Origin: VAZQ01 sp035693615
Lineage (GTDB): Bacteria > Pseudomonadota > Alphaproteobacteria > Rhizobiales > Xanthobacteraceae
DNA: 64,000 nucleotides
Direction: 5' to 3'
Assembly: GCA_035693615.1 (NCBI GenBank)
Contig: DASSGH010000123.1
Location: forward strand, 57,971 to 121,970
Shown: piece by piece, positions 8,687 to 18,900 of the stretch
How positions within the stretch are numbered: position 1 is the stretch's first letter
Layout: every line of letters begins with the position of its first letter
The notes under the pieces: generated by a model
Seen by the model: the letters and a program-made list of their open reading frames with translations, nothing else
Databases searched by the model: none
What the model was told of the DNA's origin: nothing
Translations under genes and position numbers: made by a program

Positions 8687-9190
8687 CTACTCGACACGGC
8701 GCCACCAGCGGTCGAGGCTCACGCGCCCCGCGCCGGTGGCGAAAACGTAAAGAAAGCCACCGACGATCGCCGCGTTCTTGGCGAATTGGACCGTCTGCGG
8801 GCGGCGCTCGGCGCCCTGCACCGCCCAGAACCTGTGCGAGATCAACGTCGCGACGATCACGAACAGGATCATCAGCGCTGCGGCGTAGCGCGTCATCAGT
8901 CCAAAGACGATGGCGAGGCCGCCAACAAACTCAACGGCCGCGCCGACCGGCGCCAGCACCTGCGCGATAGCGCCGGGTATGCCGTTCCGCGTCAAGCCGG
9001 CGGCGAATGCGTCGAGGCCCATGAGTTTCTGAAACCCGCTCTGAACGAAAATGCCGCCGATCAGAATCCGCCCGAACAGGCAGACGACGTCGCTCCAGGC
9101 TGCGGCGACGCGGTCGATCCGCGGTTGACCGGCAACGATCGCGCCGCGGGCGCTTTGATTGGGACTGGGTCGACGCGTTATGGTGCTCAT
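8687..9190 (-). CDS. DoxX family membrane protein
   Basis: A 167-residue inner-membrane protein of the DoxX/YphA family with four predicted hydrophobic segments. The family pattern is clear in LFGRILIGGIFVQSGFQKLM, then VGAAVEFVGGLAIVFGLMTR, ALMILFVIVATLISHRFW and FAKNAAIVGGFLYVFATGAG. The role is poorly defined; relatives are linked to redox or thiosulfate metabolism. The ATG at 9190 is preferred over an ATG eight codons earlier because family members begin near this point. It is convergent with trcR, with only a few bases between. Confidence 0.88.
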   Translation of the reverse strand: MSTITRRPSPNQSARGAIVAGQPRIDRVAAAWSDVVCLFGRILIGGIFVQSGFQKLMGLDAFAAGLTRNGIPGAIAQVLAPVGAAVEFVGGLAIVFGLMTRYAAALMILFVIVATLISHRFWAVQGAERRPQTVQFAKNAAIVGGFLYVFATGAGRVSLDRWWRRVE

Positions 9191-9369
9191 GGTCTTTTCT
9201 CCGACGCGGCGCACAGCCTAGCGGCAAACATTATCGTTTCCATGCGCCGCCGTTCACGACTGCGCGAGGAAGTTCCGCCTGGCCCTTCAGCTTTGCTTGG
9301 CGGCAGACCCGAAACCGAAACCGGTCCTAATTTATCCGCATTGCCGTGCGCCTCTCAGTTCGAGGCCTC

Positions 9370-9648
9370 ATGGTCATGCGCCTTGCTGCAATATTGGTTT
9401 TCACCGCGCTGCTCGCCGGTTGTTCCGGCAGTAGCCGCGTTGAGGACGTTGTTCCCGCGTGGGCAAATTCGCCGCCGCCCCACCCAGCGAGCCAGCATGC
9501 AGGGCGTCGCAGTCAGCCGGAAAACCGGGGCACTGTTGCGACGGACCCGAAAGCGGCGGCGCAAGCACAATCAGAGGCGAGGACACCTGCGGCAGCGCCA
9601 GAACAACAGGCGAAGAAGCCCGATAGTCAAAACGCGTCTGAAGAGTAG
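9370..9648 (+). CDS. Small proline/alanine-rich lipoprotein
   Basis: A 92-residue predicted lipoprotein. After a short basic start comes a hydrophobic stretch and the lipobox LLAGC, so the mature protein would be anchored by Cys near residue 18. The rest is low-complexity, rich in Pro, Ala, Gln and Glu, with no known domain. An ATG at 9376 and a GTG at 9346 are alternative starts. No ribosome-binding site is convincing. It is convergent with the downstream acetyltransferase gene and isolated. No function is assigned. Confidence 0.55.
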   Translation: MVMRLAAILVFTALLAGCSGSSRVEDVVPAWANSPPPHPASQHAGRRSQPENRGTVATDPKAAAQAQSEARTPAAAPEQQAKKPDSQNASEE

Positions 9649-9756
9649 GCCGGCTGGCGGTGCGCCGTGAGCGCTATGCGACGGCCCCCTTTTTGCCTGA
9701 AGCGCTCTCCTGCACCTCAGTCTTGCAGCCGCAGGGAAAGCCTCCGCCCCCACGCC

Positions 9757-10608
9757 TCAGCCCAGTTCGAACGTGGTGACACCGAACACGCGTTCCAGCA
9801 GCAGCGGCCGGATCGCGCCGGTGTACATCCGCGCGGTCTCGAAGACTGGCGCAAGGCCGAGGTCTTGCGCCAGCGCGAGCGCATCGCCATTGAAGCTCGG
9901 CACATCGAGAAACGCTTCCTCCGCGCCGGACGCTGCGATCAACGCCGCGAGCACGGCCTCGGCCGCGGCGCGGTCGTCCGCCACCAGCGGCCCGATCTTG
10001 TGGCCGCGGCGGCACGGACGGATCACGCCCCACGCGGCGAGATTGCCGTCGCGCACGAGCGCGCGGCCGATGTGGCGCGGTGCGCCGATCCAGGAACGCA
10101 GGAAGGCCGCGCGCGGGGCGGGAAAGACGCGCGCATCGTCCGCCTCGAGCGCCGCAAAGGGGACTTGCTTCAACGGCACGAGTGCGGCCGCCGGCGCGGA
10201 GAGAGGGCTGACGCGGCCGCCGTAGCGGATGTTCGCGTAAGCGAGGCGGAATCCCGATTTGCGGTAGTTGTCCTGCTGCGCCACGACACCGTCGAGTCCG
10301 ATGGTGCGGTCCCCGGCATGGGCGATGGCCGCATTCCAAATGCGCAAACCGTAGCCGCGGCCACGCAGATCGGCACGTACGATGTAGAAACCGAGGAACG
10401 CGAATCGGCCATCGTAGTTAAGGCAGGAGATGGTCGCGGCGGCCGTCCCGTCGAGCTCGCCGATGAGAAAGCCGTCGCGGTCGACGCTGGCAAAGCAGGC
10501 GGCATCGGCGAGGCCGGGATTCCAGCCTTCCGCCGCAGCCCAATCGAGCGCGATGGCGATTTCTTCGGGCCGCATGGCACGAATGCGCAGCTCGCTTGCG
10601 CAAGTCAT
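9757..10608 (-). CDS. Two-part GNAT acetyltransferase
   Basis: A 283-residue GNAT-family protein. The N-terminal half carries the acetyl-CoA-binding motif (GFYIVRADLRGRGYGLRIWN, with R/Q-x-x-G-x-G/A) and DNYRKSGFRLAY, a usual end of the fold. The C-terminal half, with IGPLVADDRAAAEAVL and AFLDVPSFNGDALALAQDLG, matches the second GNAT-like domain of the YitH group. The acetyl acceptor is unknown. The stop of this gene and the start of propionyl-CoA synthetase are on the same strand 16 bp apart, suggesting one transcript. A protein of the same architecture is encoded at 35137-36021. Confidence 0.88.
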   Translation of the reverse strand: MTCASELRIRAMRPEEIAIALDWAAAEGWNPGLADAACFASVDRDGFLIGELDGTAAATISCLNYDGRFAFLGFYIVRADLRGRGYGLRIWNAAIAHAGDRTIGLDGVVAQQDNYRKSGFRLAYANIRYGGRVSPLSAPAAALVPLKQVPFAALEADDARVFPAPRAAFLRSWIGAPRHIGRALVRDGNLAAWGVIRPCRRGHKIGPLVADDRAAAEAVLAALIAASGAEEAFLDVPSFNGDALALAQDLGLAPVFETARMYTGAIRPLLLERVFGVTTFELG

Positions 10609-10624
10609 TTCGGTTTGCTGGCCT

Positions 10625-12544
10625 TTATGCCCGAAGGCCCTTGCCTTGCAACGCGGCGCCGATCTCCTCGAGGATCGCGGGATCGTCGATCGTCGCCGGC
10701 ATGGCCCAGGGCTCGCCGTCGGCGATTTTCTTCATGGTGCCGCGCAGAATCTTTCCCGAGCGCGTCTTCGGTAACCGCACGACGGCGATCGCGAGCTTGA
10801 ACGCGGCGACCGGTCCGATCTTGTCGCGCACGAGCGCGACGCACTCCTGCTCGATCTCGGCCGTGGGCCGCTCGACGCCGCTTTTGAGCACGATGAAGCC
10901 ACAGGGAATTTCGCCCTTGAGCGGGTCTGCAACGCCGATCACGGCGCATTCGGCGACATCTTTGTGCGCCGACAGCACCTCCTCCATCCCCCCAGTGGAG
11001 AGCCGGTGACCGGCGACGTTGATGATGTCGTCGGTGCGGCTCATGACGTGGATATAGCCGTCCTCGTCCTTGAAGCCCGCATCCGCGGTCTTGTAGTAGC
11101 CGGGAAACTCGGCGAGATAGCTTTCCTTGAAACGTTCATCCTGCTGCCACAGCGTCGGCAGGCACGCCGGCGGCAGCGGGAGCTTGATGACGATCGAGCC
11201 GATCGTGTTGGCGGCGACCTGCTTGCAGGAATCGTCCACGACGTCGACCTGGTAGCCCGGCATCGCCACCGCCGCGGAGCCGTACTTCACCGGCAACTGG
11301 CCCAAACCCACGGGATTGCCCGCAATCGTCCAACCGGTCTCGGTCTGCCACCAGTGGTCGATCACAGGTACCTTCAGCAGCTTCTCCGCCCACTGCACCG
11401 TGTCGGGATCGGCGCGCTCGCCGGCAAGGAACAGGGTGCGGAACTTGCCGAGATCGTATTGCGCGAGCAGCCTGCCCTGCGGGTCCTCCTTCTTGATGGC
11501 GCGAAACGCGGTCGGCGCCGTAAACAACGCGACGCAGCCGTGCTCGGCGATCACGCGCCAGAACGCGCCGGCATCGGGCGTGCCCACCGGCTTGCCTTCG
11601 TAGAGGATCGACGTGCAGCCGTGCAGGAGCGGGGCATAGACGATGTAGCTGTGACCGACCACCCATCCGACATCGGAGGCAGCCCAATAGACCTCGCCCG
11701 GCTCGATCCCATAGAAGTTCTGCATCGACCATTTCAGCGCCACCATGTGGCCGCCGTTGTCGCGCACGACGCCCTTGGGCCGGCCGGTCGTGCCCGATGT
11801 GTAGAGGATGTAGAGCGGATCTGTGGCCTCGAGCGGCACGCAATCGTACACCGAACGCGCGAACACGATCGCTTCGTCGCGCAGCTTGGCCCAGTCGTGG
11901 TCGCGGCCGGCGACGAGAGGCGCTTCCTCCTGCGGGCGCTGCAGGATGAGACAAGCCTCGGGCTTGTGGCGAACGAGCCGGATCGCCTCGTCGAGAAGCG
12001 GCTTGTATTTGACGAGGCGGCCCACCTCGAGGCCGCAGCTCGCCGATAGGATCACTTTCGGCCGCGCATCGTCGATGCGGGTTGCGAGCTCGTTTGCGGC
12101 GAAACCGCCGAACACCACCGAGTGCACCGCGCCGATGCGCGCGCATGCCAGCATGCCGATCACCGCTTCCGGGACCATCGGCATGTAGAGGATGACGCGG
12201 TCGCCTTTCTCCACGCCGAAATTGCGCAGGATCGCGGCCAGCACCTGCGTCTCCACCTGCAGGCGATGGTAGGTGATGGTGCGTTTTTGCCCGGCGAGCG
12301 GAGAATCGTAGATGATCGCCGCCTGTTCGCCGCGCCCTTTCAGGACATGCCGGTCGACGGCGTTCCAGCAGGTATTGCAGACGCCACCGGTGAACCAGCG
12401 TCCGTAGACGCCGGCATCAGGGGCGAACACCTGCTTGGGCGGCTCGACCCAGTCGATGTCCCGCGCCGCTTCGGCCCAGAAACCCTCCGGGTCGCGTCGC
12501 CAGCGCGCATAGACCTCGTAATAGCGGCTCGTGCGGACATCCAT
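10625..12544 (-). CDS. prpE: Propionyl-CoA synthetase
   Basis: A 639-residue acyl-CoA synthetase of the PrpE branch of acetyl-CoA synthetases: propionate, ATP and CoA give propionyl-CoA. The AMP-binding signature is YILYTSGTTGRPKGVV. PrpE-typical segments are SCGLEVGRLVKYKPLLDEAI, LLHGCTSILYEGKPVGTPD and WWQTETGWTI. The C-terminal motif PKTRSGKILRGTMKKI contains the catalytic Lys that is often silenced by acetylation. A GNAT acetyltransferase gene follows 16 bp downstream in the same direction, so it may act on this enzyme, as Pat does on Acs elsewhere; that is inference. The start at ATG 12544 (MDVRTSRYYEVY) is chosen over an ATG five codons earlier. Confidence 0.93.
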   Translation of the reverse strand: MDVRTSRYYEVYARWRRDPEGFWAEAARDIDWVEPPKQVFAPDAGVYGRWFTGGVCNTCWNAVDRHVLKGRGEQAAIIYDSPLAGQKRTITYHRLQVETQVLAAILRNFGVEKGDRVILYMPMVPEAVIGMLACARIGAVHSVVFGGFAANELATRIDDARPKVILSASCGLEVGRLVKYKPLLDEAIRLVRHKPEACLILQRPQEEAPLVAGRDHDWAKLRDEAIVFARSVYDCVPLEATDPLYILYTSGTTGRPKGVVRDNGGHMVALKWSMQNFYGIEPGEVYWAASDVGWVVGHSYIVYAPLLHGCTSILYEGKPVGTPDAGAFWRVIAEHGCVALFTAPTAFRAIKKEDPQGRLLAQYDLGKFRTLFLAGERADPDTVQWAEKLLKVPVIDHWWQTETGWTIAGNPVGLGQLPVKYGSAAVAMPGYQVDVVDDSCKQVAANTIGSIVIKLPLPPACLPTLWQQDERFKESYLAEFPGYYKTADAGFKDEDGYIHVMSRTDDIINVAGHRLSTGGMEEVLSAHKDVAECAVIGVADPLKGEIPCGFIVLKSGVERPTAEIEQECVALVRDKIGPVAAFKLAIAVVRLPKTRSGKILRGTMKKIADGEPWAMPATIDDPAILEEIGAALQGKGLRA

Positions 12545-12781
12545 GGCGCTACTCCTCACACCGCCTCACCCTTGAAGAGGCCGCCAGCGGCGGCGTGGGG
12601 CGACCCACCCCGGGTCCCCGTGTCACCGCATTGTGCGGCGAGCCGTGGCGTTTGCAAGTCGCGTCGGGGCCGCCGGCGCCGACATGCGTCAAAAGCCCGC
12701 GCGCGCGGCTTGAGATTGAATTCGTGACCCGCCGGAAGGCCAGCGCCGCCACGCGCGCCCAGCGCCGATTTGACACCCCGC

Positions 12782-14446
12782 ATGCCCGTTGAAATGATAC
12801 GAGCGACCGACCGCATTGATTGCGCCGTGACGCTCACGCCCTACGACATCGATCTCGACCGCAACGCGGCGAATTTTCAGCCGCTCACGCCGCTTTCGTT
12901 CCTGGAGCGCTCGGCCGCGGTGTTTCCCGACCACACCGCCATCATCCACGGCGCGTTGCGGCGCAGCTACGCCGAGTTCTACGCGCGGTCGCGGCGCCTT
13001 GCGTCTGCGCTGGCGAAACGTGGCATCAAACGCGGCGATACCGTATCGGCCCTGCTCGCCAACACGCCGGCGATGCTCGAGTGCCACTACGGCGTGCCGA
13101 TGGCCGCTGGCGTGCTTAACACCATCAACACGCGGCTCGATGCCGCGGTCGTCGCATTCCAGCTCGACCACGCCGATGCCAAGGTGGTCTTGGTCGATCG
13201 GGAATTCTCAAAGTTGGCGAAGGAGGCGCTCGCGCTCGCCAAGGTCAAGCCGCTGGTGATCGACTACGCCGACCCCGAGTTCACCGGGCCGGGCGAGCAG
13301 ATCGGCGCGACCGAGTACGAGGATTTCCTCGCCGCGGGAGAGTCGGATTTCGCCTGGAAAATGCCGCAGGATGAGTGGGACGCGATTTCCCTCAATTATA
13401 CCTCCGGCACCACCGGCGATCCCAAAGGCGTGGTTTATCACCACCGCGGCGCGTATCTCCTCGCGGTCGGCAATGTGCTCACCGGCAGCATGGGCAAGCA
13501 TTGCGTCTATCTCTGGACGCTGCCGATGTTTCATTGCAACGGCTGGTGCTTTCCGTGGACGCTCTCCGTCGTCGCTGGCACGCATGTTTGCCTGCGCCAG
13601 GTGCGGGCCCCGGCGATGTATGACGCCATTGCCCGTCACAAGGTCACGCATCTCTGCGGCGCGCCCATCGTGATGGCGACGCTGCTCAACGAGGAGAAGA
13701 AGCCGTTGCCGCACGTCGTCGAGTTCTTCACCGCCGCGGCGCCGCCGCCCGAAGCAGTGCTGGCCGCCATGAAGGCCGCCGGGTTCAACGTCACCCACCT
13801 CTACGGCTTGACCGAGACCTACGGCCCGGCCGCGGTCAACGAATGGCGCGCCGGCTGGGACGCGCTCTCGCCCGCCGAGCAGGCCGCGAAAAAGGCGCGC
13901 CAGGGCGTGCGCTACGTGCCGCTCGAGGGGCTCGACGTGCGCGATCCCGACACCCTCAAGCCGGTGCCGTGGGACGGCGAGACCCTGGGCGAGGTGATGT
14001 TCCGCGGCAATGTGGTGATGAAGGGCTACCTCAAGAACAAGGTCGCGACCGAAAAGGCGTTCGCCGGTGGCTGGTTTCATTCCGGCGACCTCGGCATCAT
14101 GCACCGCGACGGCTATGTCCAGCTCAAGGATCGTTCCAAGGACATCATCATCTCCGGCGGCGAGAACATTTCCTCCATCGAAGTGGAAGACGCGCTCTAT
14201 AAACATCCCGCGGTCGGTGCAGCGGCGGTGGTGGCGAAGCCCGATGAAAAATGGGGCGAGACACCCTGCGCCTTCATCGAGCTGAAGCCGGGCGAGGCGG
14301 CGACCCGGGAGGATCTCATCGCCTGGTGCCGCAACAATCTCGCGGGCTACAAATGCCCGCGCCATGTCGTGTTCACCGAGTTGCCGCGGACCTCGACCGG
14401 CAAGATCCAGAAATTCAAGCTGCGCGAGATGGCGAAGGCGGTGTGA
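12782..14446 (+). CDS. Acyl-CoA ligase (DmdB/AlkK-like)
   Basis: A medium-chain acyl-CoA ligase of about 554 residues. It has LNYTSGTTGDPKGVVYHHRG, the GLTETYGPA motif, the WFHSGDLGIMHRDGY hinge block and the C-terminal RTSTGKIQKFKLRE motif with catalytic Lys. The layout is close to the group holding AlkK and the 3-(methylthio)propionyl-CoA ligase DmdB; the natural acid cannot be told. Start codons at TTG 12770, ATG 12782 and ATG 12794 are in frame and none has a clear ribosome-binding site. It is divergent from prpE, so two CoA ligases share a 237-bp control region. Confidence 0.9.
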   Translation: MPVEMIRATDRIDCAVTLTPYDIDLDRNAANFQPLTPLSFLERSAAVFPDHTAIIHGALRRSYAEFYARSRRLASALAKRGIKRGDTVSALLANTPAMLECHYGVPMAAGVLNTINTRLDAAVVAFQLDHADAKVVLVDREFSKLAKEALALAKVKPLVIDYADPEFTGPGEQIGATEYEDFLAAGESDFAWKMPQDEWDAISLNYTSGTTGDPKGVVYHHRGAYLLAVGNVLTGSMGKHCVYLWTLPMFHCNGWCFPWTLSVVAGTHVCLRQVRAPAMYDAIARHKVTHLCGAPIVMATLLNEEKKPLPHVVEFFTAAAPPPEAVLAAMKAAGFNVTHLYGLTETYGPAAVNEWRAGWDALSPAEQAAKKARQGVRYVPLEGLDVRDPDTLKPVPWDGETLGEVMFRGNVVMKGYLKNKVATEKAFAGGWFHSGDLGIMHRDGYVQLKDRSKDIIISGGENISSIEVEDALYKHPAVGAAAVVAKPDEKWGETPCAFIELKPGEAATREDLIAWCRNNLAGYKCPRHVVFTELPRTSTGKIQKFKLREMAKAV

Positions 14447-14487
14447 GGTTGGTCGCCGCGTTCGTACTGAACGCAATGCCTACGCCG

Positions 14488-15834
14488 TCAGCCGCTCGGC
14501 GCCGTGAGCGCAAGCAGGCTCGCGACGTCCGTCATTTCCTCCAGCGCCCAGATCGCTTCGATCAGCCCCTCGGCGTCGTAGTCGGCGCACCAGCCGGCGG
14601 CGAGCGTGCGCAACTTGTCCTCGATGTCTTTGTCGGTCATCGGGTTAGACGGGCTTCCACGCGCCGCCGGCGTCGACAAGCTGTGCTTGGTCCCATCGCT
14701 CGTCCACAATTCGACCGCCGCCGCGACGGTTGCAATCGCTGGGTCGCGGGTCACCTCGACCTTGCGGCGCATCGCGAGGACCGCCGGGTCACCGACGCAG
14801 CCGTCGCTGAATTGATCGAGCCCGGCCTTGCCGGTAACGAGCGCGGCCGCCACCGCGTGCTGCACGCTGACCTTCGACTCGCTGCCGGTCGCAACGTGCG
14901 GCCGATCGGTACGGTCGCTGAGCAGGGGATGACCGCGCACGATCACCCGCTCGATGCTCTCGCGCGGGTGATCGCGCCGCCAATCGAGCACGCAGTCGAG
15001 AACCGGATGAATCACGAAGCCGCAGGGATAAGGCTTGATCGAATTTTCCTCAATCTCCCACGTTTCGCCCAACCCTTCGATCAAGGCCGGCCAGTTGGGC
15101 GGCTCCGCCATCGCGCTGAGAAAGCCTTGCACGCCGGCAATCGGCTCGGGCGGACCTTCGAGGCCATGTTGGGCAAGCTGCGCCGACCACAGCCCGTTGC
15201 GTGCGCTGTTGCCGACGCCGATGCTTTTGGCCGGCCAGCCGAGGCATTCGCACAGACCGCACGCCTGCGTCGCGGCGCTCGCGAGCGCCCAGATGGTCCG
15301 CCGCTCATCGAGGCGCATGAGTTTCCCCGCAGCGGTTGCCGCGCCGAACACGCCGCAGGTCGAGGTGATGTGCCAGCCCTTGGCGTAATGGCCGGGAGAG
15401 ATAGCGCGGCCGATCCGGCATTCGATCTCCACGCCGAGAACGAACGCCAGCAGCAACTCGACGCCGCTCACGCGGCGCAGCTCGGAGAGCGCGAACAACG
15501 CCGCCGCCACCGAAGCGGTCGGATGGATCACGGTGGCAACGTGTGTGTCGCAGAAGTCGAGCACGTTGGCGGCCGCCGCGTTAAGGAACGCGGCACTCAA
15601 CGCATCCGTGCGCTCGCGGCGGCCAATCACGGTCGCCTGGCCATGCCCGGAAAAGTCCTGGAGCGACTTCCGCGCGATCTCCACCGGCGGGCTGCGACAG
15701 CCAGCAAGCGCGACCGCGAAGAAATTCAATAGGGCACGCTTCGCTTCCTGACGCGCGGCTGCGGGCACCTCGCCCCAGCGTGCTTCGACCGCGAAGCGGG
15801 CGAGGATCGGCGTGACGGCGGGCGCATGCAGCAT
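14488..15834 (-). CDS. MmgE/PrpD family protein
   Basis: A 448-residue MmgE/PrpD-fold protein, the group of 2-methylcitrate dehydratase, cis-aconitate decarboxylase and iminodisuccinate epimerase. Marks are an N-terminal helical repeat with AKRALLNFFAVALAGCRSP, the loop DFCDTHVATVIHPTASVAAA with its conserved Asp and His, GWHITSTCGVFGAATAA and IKPYPCGFVIHPVLDC. True PrpD is about 480 residues and sits in prp operons; here the neighbour is a large flavin oxidoreductase 79 bp upstream on the same strand, so propionate metabolism is only one possibility. The substrate is unassigned. Confidence 0.87.
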   Translation of the reverse strand: MLHAPAVTPILARFAVEARWGEVPAAARQEAKRALLNFFAVALAGCRSPPVEIARKSLQDFSGHGQATVIGRRERTDALSAAFLNAAAANVLDFCDTHVATVIHPTASVAAALFALSELRRVSGVELLLAFVLGVEIECRIGRAISPGHYAKGWHITSTCGVFGAATAAGKLMRLDERRTIWALASAATQACGLCECLGWPAKSIGVGNSARNGLWSAQLAQHGLEGPPEPIAGVQGFLSAMAEPPNWPALIEGLGETWEIEENSIKPYPCGFVIHPVLDCVLDWRRDHPRESIERVIVRGHPLLSDRTDRPHVATGSESKVSVQHAVAAALVTGKAGLDQFSDGCVGDPAVLAMRRKVEVTRDPAIATVAAAVELWTSDGTKHSLSTPAARGSPSNPMTDKDIEDKLRTLAAGWCADYDAEGLIEAIWALEEMTDVASLLALTAPSG

Positions 15835-15913
15835 AGGATGTCACATGTTCCGGTCCGAGCCCTTCGGCGCGGCGCGATGGAGTTTCCTTCCCGGGGCCGT
15901 CTCGGCGAGGAAG

Positions 15914-18900
15914 TTATTCCGCCGCTTGCCGCAGGCCCAGCTGCCGCAACGAGCGGTCGATCCACAGGCGCGTGAGCTTTTCCTGCACGCCGTTCTGGTT
16001 GAGCCGGGCCCGCAGATTGTCGAAATCGACGCGGTCAAGATCCTGGTCTTGATTGAAGCAGGAGAACACCACGCTCTCGACGCCACTGGCGGGATCGCGA
16101 TGCACCTGCAGACATTGCGCGCAGATTTCCTTCATCATGCACTGCATCGGCGAATTGATCGAGGCAATCGCTTTGTGTCCGGGCTTGAGATGCTGCGCGA
16201 GCATGCCCTGCCGCGCGCGCGAGACCGCCGCCATCATTCCGTCGGACCCGATCGCGACCACCCGATCGACCTCGCCGAGCGCGATCGGCGTCGCGCCGAG
16301 CGCGCCCGAGCCATACGCGTCGAGCGCCGCGACGATGTTGCCGACGAAAGCCTTGTCCTGCGCGCGCTCGGCACCAAAGCCCGGCGGCTCGTCGCAGCAC
16401 CACACGATGGCGTCTGCCGCGCGCTCGATCTCGTCGACCTTGTAGCGGTCGATCGCGCGCTTGTAGCCGGCGAAATAGAGCACGCGGCTGCCATTCCTAC
16501 GCAGCGCCTGCCCGATCGAAAACAGAACCGCATTACCGAGCCCACCGCCAATCAGCAGCACGGTTTCGCCGCTGGGCGTCTCGGTCGGATGCCCGGTCGG
16601 CCCCATGAGGACGACCGGCTCTCCCGGCGCAAGCTGGGCACACAGGTCGGAGGAGCCACCCATTTCCAGCACGATGGTCGATAAGAGGCCACGCTCGCGA
16701 TCCACCGCAGCGCCGGTCAGCGCCAGCCCTTCCTTCGCCAGCCGAGTGCCGTCGGCATCGCGCGACAGCGTCTCATAGTTCTGCAGCCGATAAAATTGTC
16801 CGGGCGCGAAGGCGCGCGCGGCCATGGGCGCGCGCACCACCACCTCGACGATCGAAGGGGTGAGCCGGTTGACCTCCTGCACGGTGGGCCGCAGTTCCTC
16901 GTTCAATCGCGCGATCAACGCCGCCGGCGAGACCTGCGATGGTCGCTGCCGCGCCAACATGCGGCTGACCACGGGGTAGCCTTGTTTGGCGCTTGCCATC
17001 GCTTTGACCACGTTGCCGGCAAAGGACGGATGCAGATCGCCGAAGAAGCTGATGGCGCGGCCATCCGCACCGACGCTCATCAACACATGGGCGGCGGACG
17101 GCTTGGTGACGCGTTCCGGCGTGACCTTGCGGCCGTTCTCATCGACTGCTTGGAAATACTTGCCGTCGATGCGCACGTGCTTCGGTTCCTCGCGCGCGAG
17201 CACGGTGTTGGGTTGCGTGCCCGCCGCGACCAGGATCGTACGCGCCGGCAGGACGACGTCGCGCGGCGGAGCGGAGGCATCGGCGTGCGCCTCGGAGAGG
17301 CGCAGCGCGCGGGCGCAGCCGAAGGCATCGAGCAGGACTTCTTGCGGGGTCAACCGCTCGGCAAACGCGATCCCTTCCTCCAGCGCTTTGCCCACCTCCT
17401 CGTGGTTGAGCGTGTAGCTCGGCGAGTCGATCAGGCGCCGCCGATAGACGATAGTGGCGCCGCCCCATCGGCTCATCAGCTCGGCGAGTTGCGGCTTGCG
17501 GCCTTCGCGCGCGGCCAAGGCACGCTCGGCGCGAATTTCGCGCGCGTGCTGCATGAATTCGGATGCGGCTTCCGCCTCCTGCGCGCTCCAATCGGCGCGC
17601 ACCGCGGCTTCCCCGCGCTCGGCGATCAGCGTCTCATAGCGGCTGAGGAACTTCTCCACTTGGAGCGGGTAATAGGCCAGCGCCTCGGTCGCGGTGTCGA
17701 TCGCGGTCAGTCCGCCGCCGATGATCACGACCGGCAGGCGCACCTGGAGGTTGGCGAGGCTATCGGTCTTGGCGGCGCCGGTAAGCTGCAGCGCCATCAA
17801 AAAATCGGAAGCCTGGCGGACGCCGGCGGCAAGCCCGTTCTTCATCGCCACGATGGTCGGTCGCCCTGCCCCGGCGCAGAACGCGATGTGATCGAAGCCT
17901 AGCGCGAAGGCGCCGTCGATGGTGAGCGTGCCGCCGAAGCGCACGCCGCCAAACATCGCGAATTCGCCGCGGCGTTCCAGCAGCAGGCGGATAAGCTTGA
18001 GGAAATTCTTGTCCCACCGCACGGTGATGCCGTATTCCGCGACCCCGCCGAACCCGGCCATGACACGTGCGTCGAGCGGCTCGCGCAGCTCGGCGATGTC
18101 GCGGATCGGGCGAAAGGGAGAACGCGCGCCGCTCACCGCCACGCCGGAGATGCCGGGCTCGAGCGGCTCGATCTTGAGTCCGTCCACCGCGACCACGGTG
18201 TGGCCGTCGTTAATGAGGTGATGGGCAAGCGTGAAGCCCGCGGGCCCAAGCCCCACAACGAGCACCTTGCGGCCGGTCGAAGGCTTCGGCAACGGCCGGC
18301 GCAGATCGAGCGGATTCCACCGCGTCAGCAAACCATAGATCTCGAACCCCCAGGGCAGCGCCAGAACCTCCTTGAGGACACGCGTCTCCACTTGCGGAAT
18401 GTCGACCGGCTCCTGCTTCTGATAGATGCACGCCTTCATGCAGTCGTTGCAGATGCGGTGTCCGGTGGCGGCGCACATCGGGTTGTCGAGGACGACAACG
18501 GCAAGCGCGCCGACGGTGTGGCCGCCGGCCTCGACCAAATTCATCTCGGAGATTTTCTCTTCGAGCGGGCAGCCCGCGAGCACGACGCCGAAGGCGCTTT
18601 TCTTGAACTCGCCGCTCTTCTCCCTGAGTCCCTTGGCGCAGGAATCCTTCCCTTGGTTGTGGCACCAGATGCAGTAATTAGCGTGATCGAGCGCGCCGGC
18701 GAGATCCGTCCCCTGGTCGGTCAGGGCGAAACCGTCGCGCGCACGGCGATGCGAGGCGGGCAGCTTCAGCATCGCGATCCCGTCGACGACCTCGGTCTCG
18801 ACTGGAACGAGGCGATGCGGATCGATCTTGCGCGGCAGCTTGAACAGCACCCCGTCTCTGTGCCGGTGCTGGCCTTGCGGGGTGTGCGTCGCCCAGGCGG

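Noticed and set aside
8036..9670. A 544-codon plus-strand frame over trcR and the DoxX gene
   Set aside because: It is out of frame with trcR and antisense to DoxX, with shadow composition.
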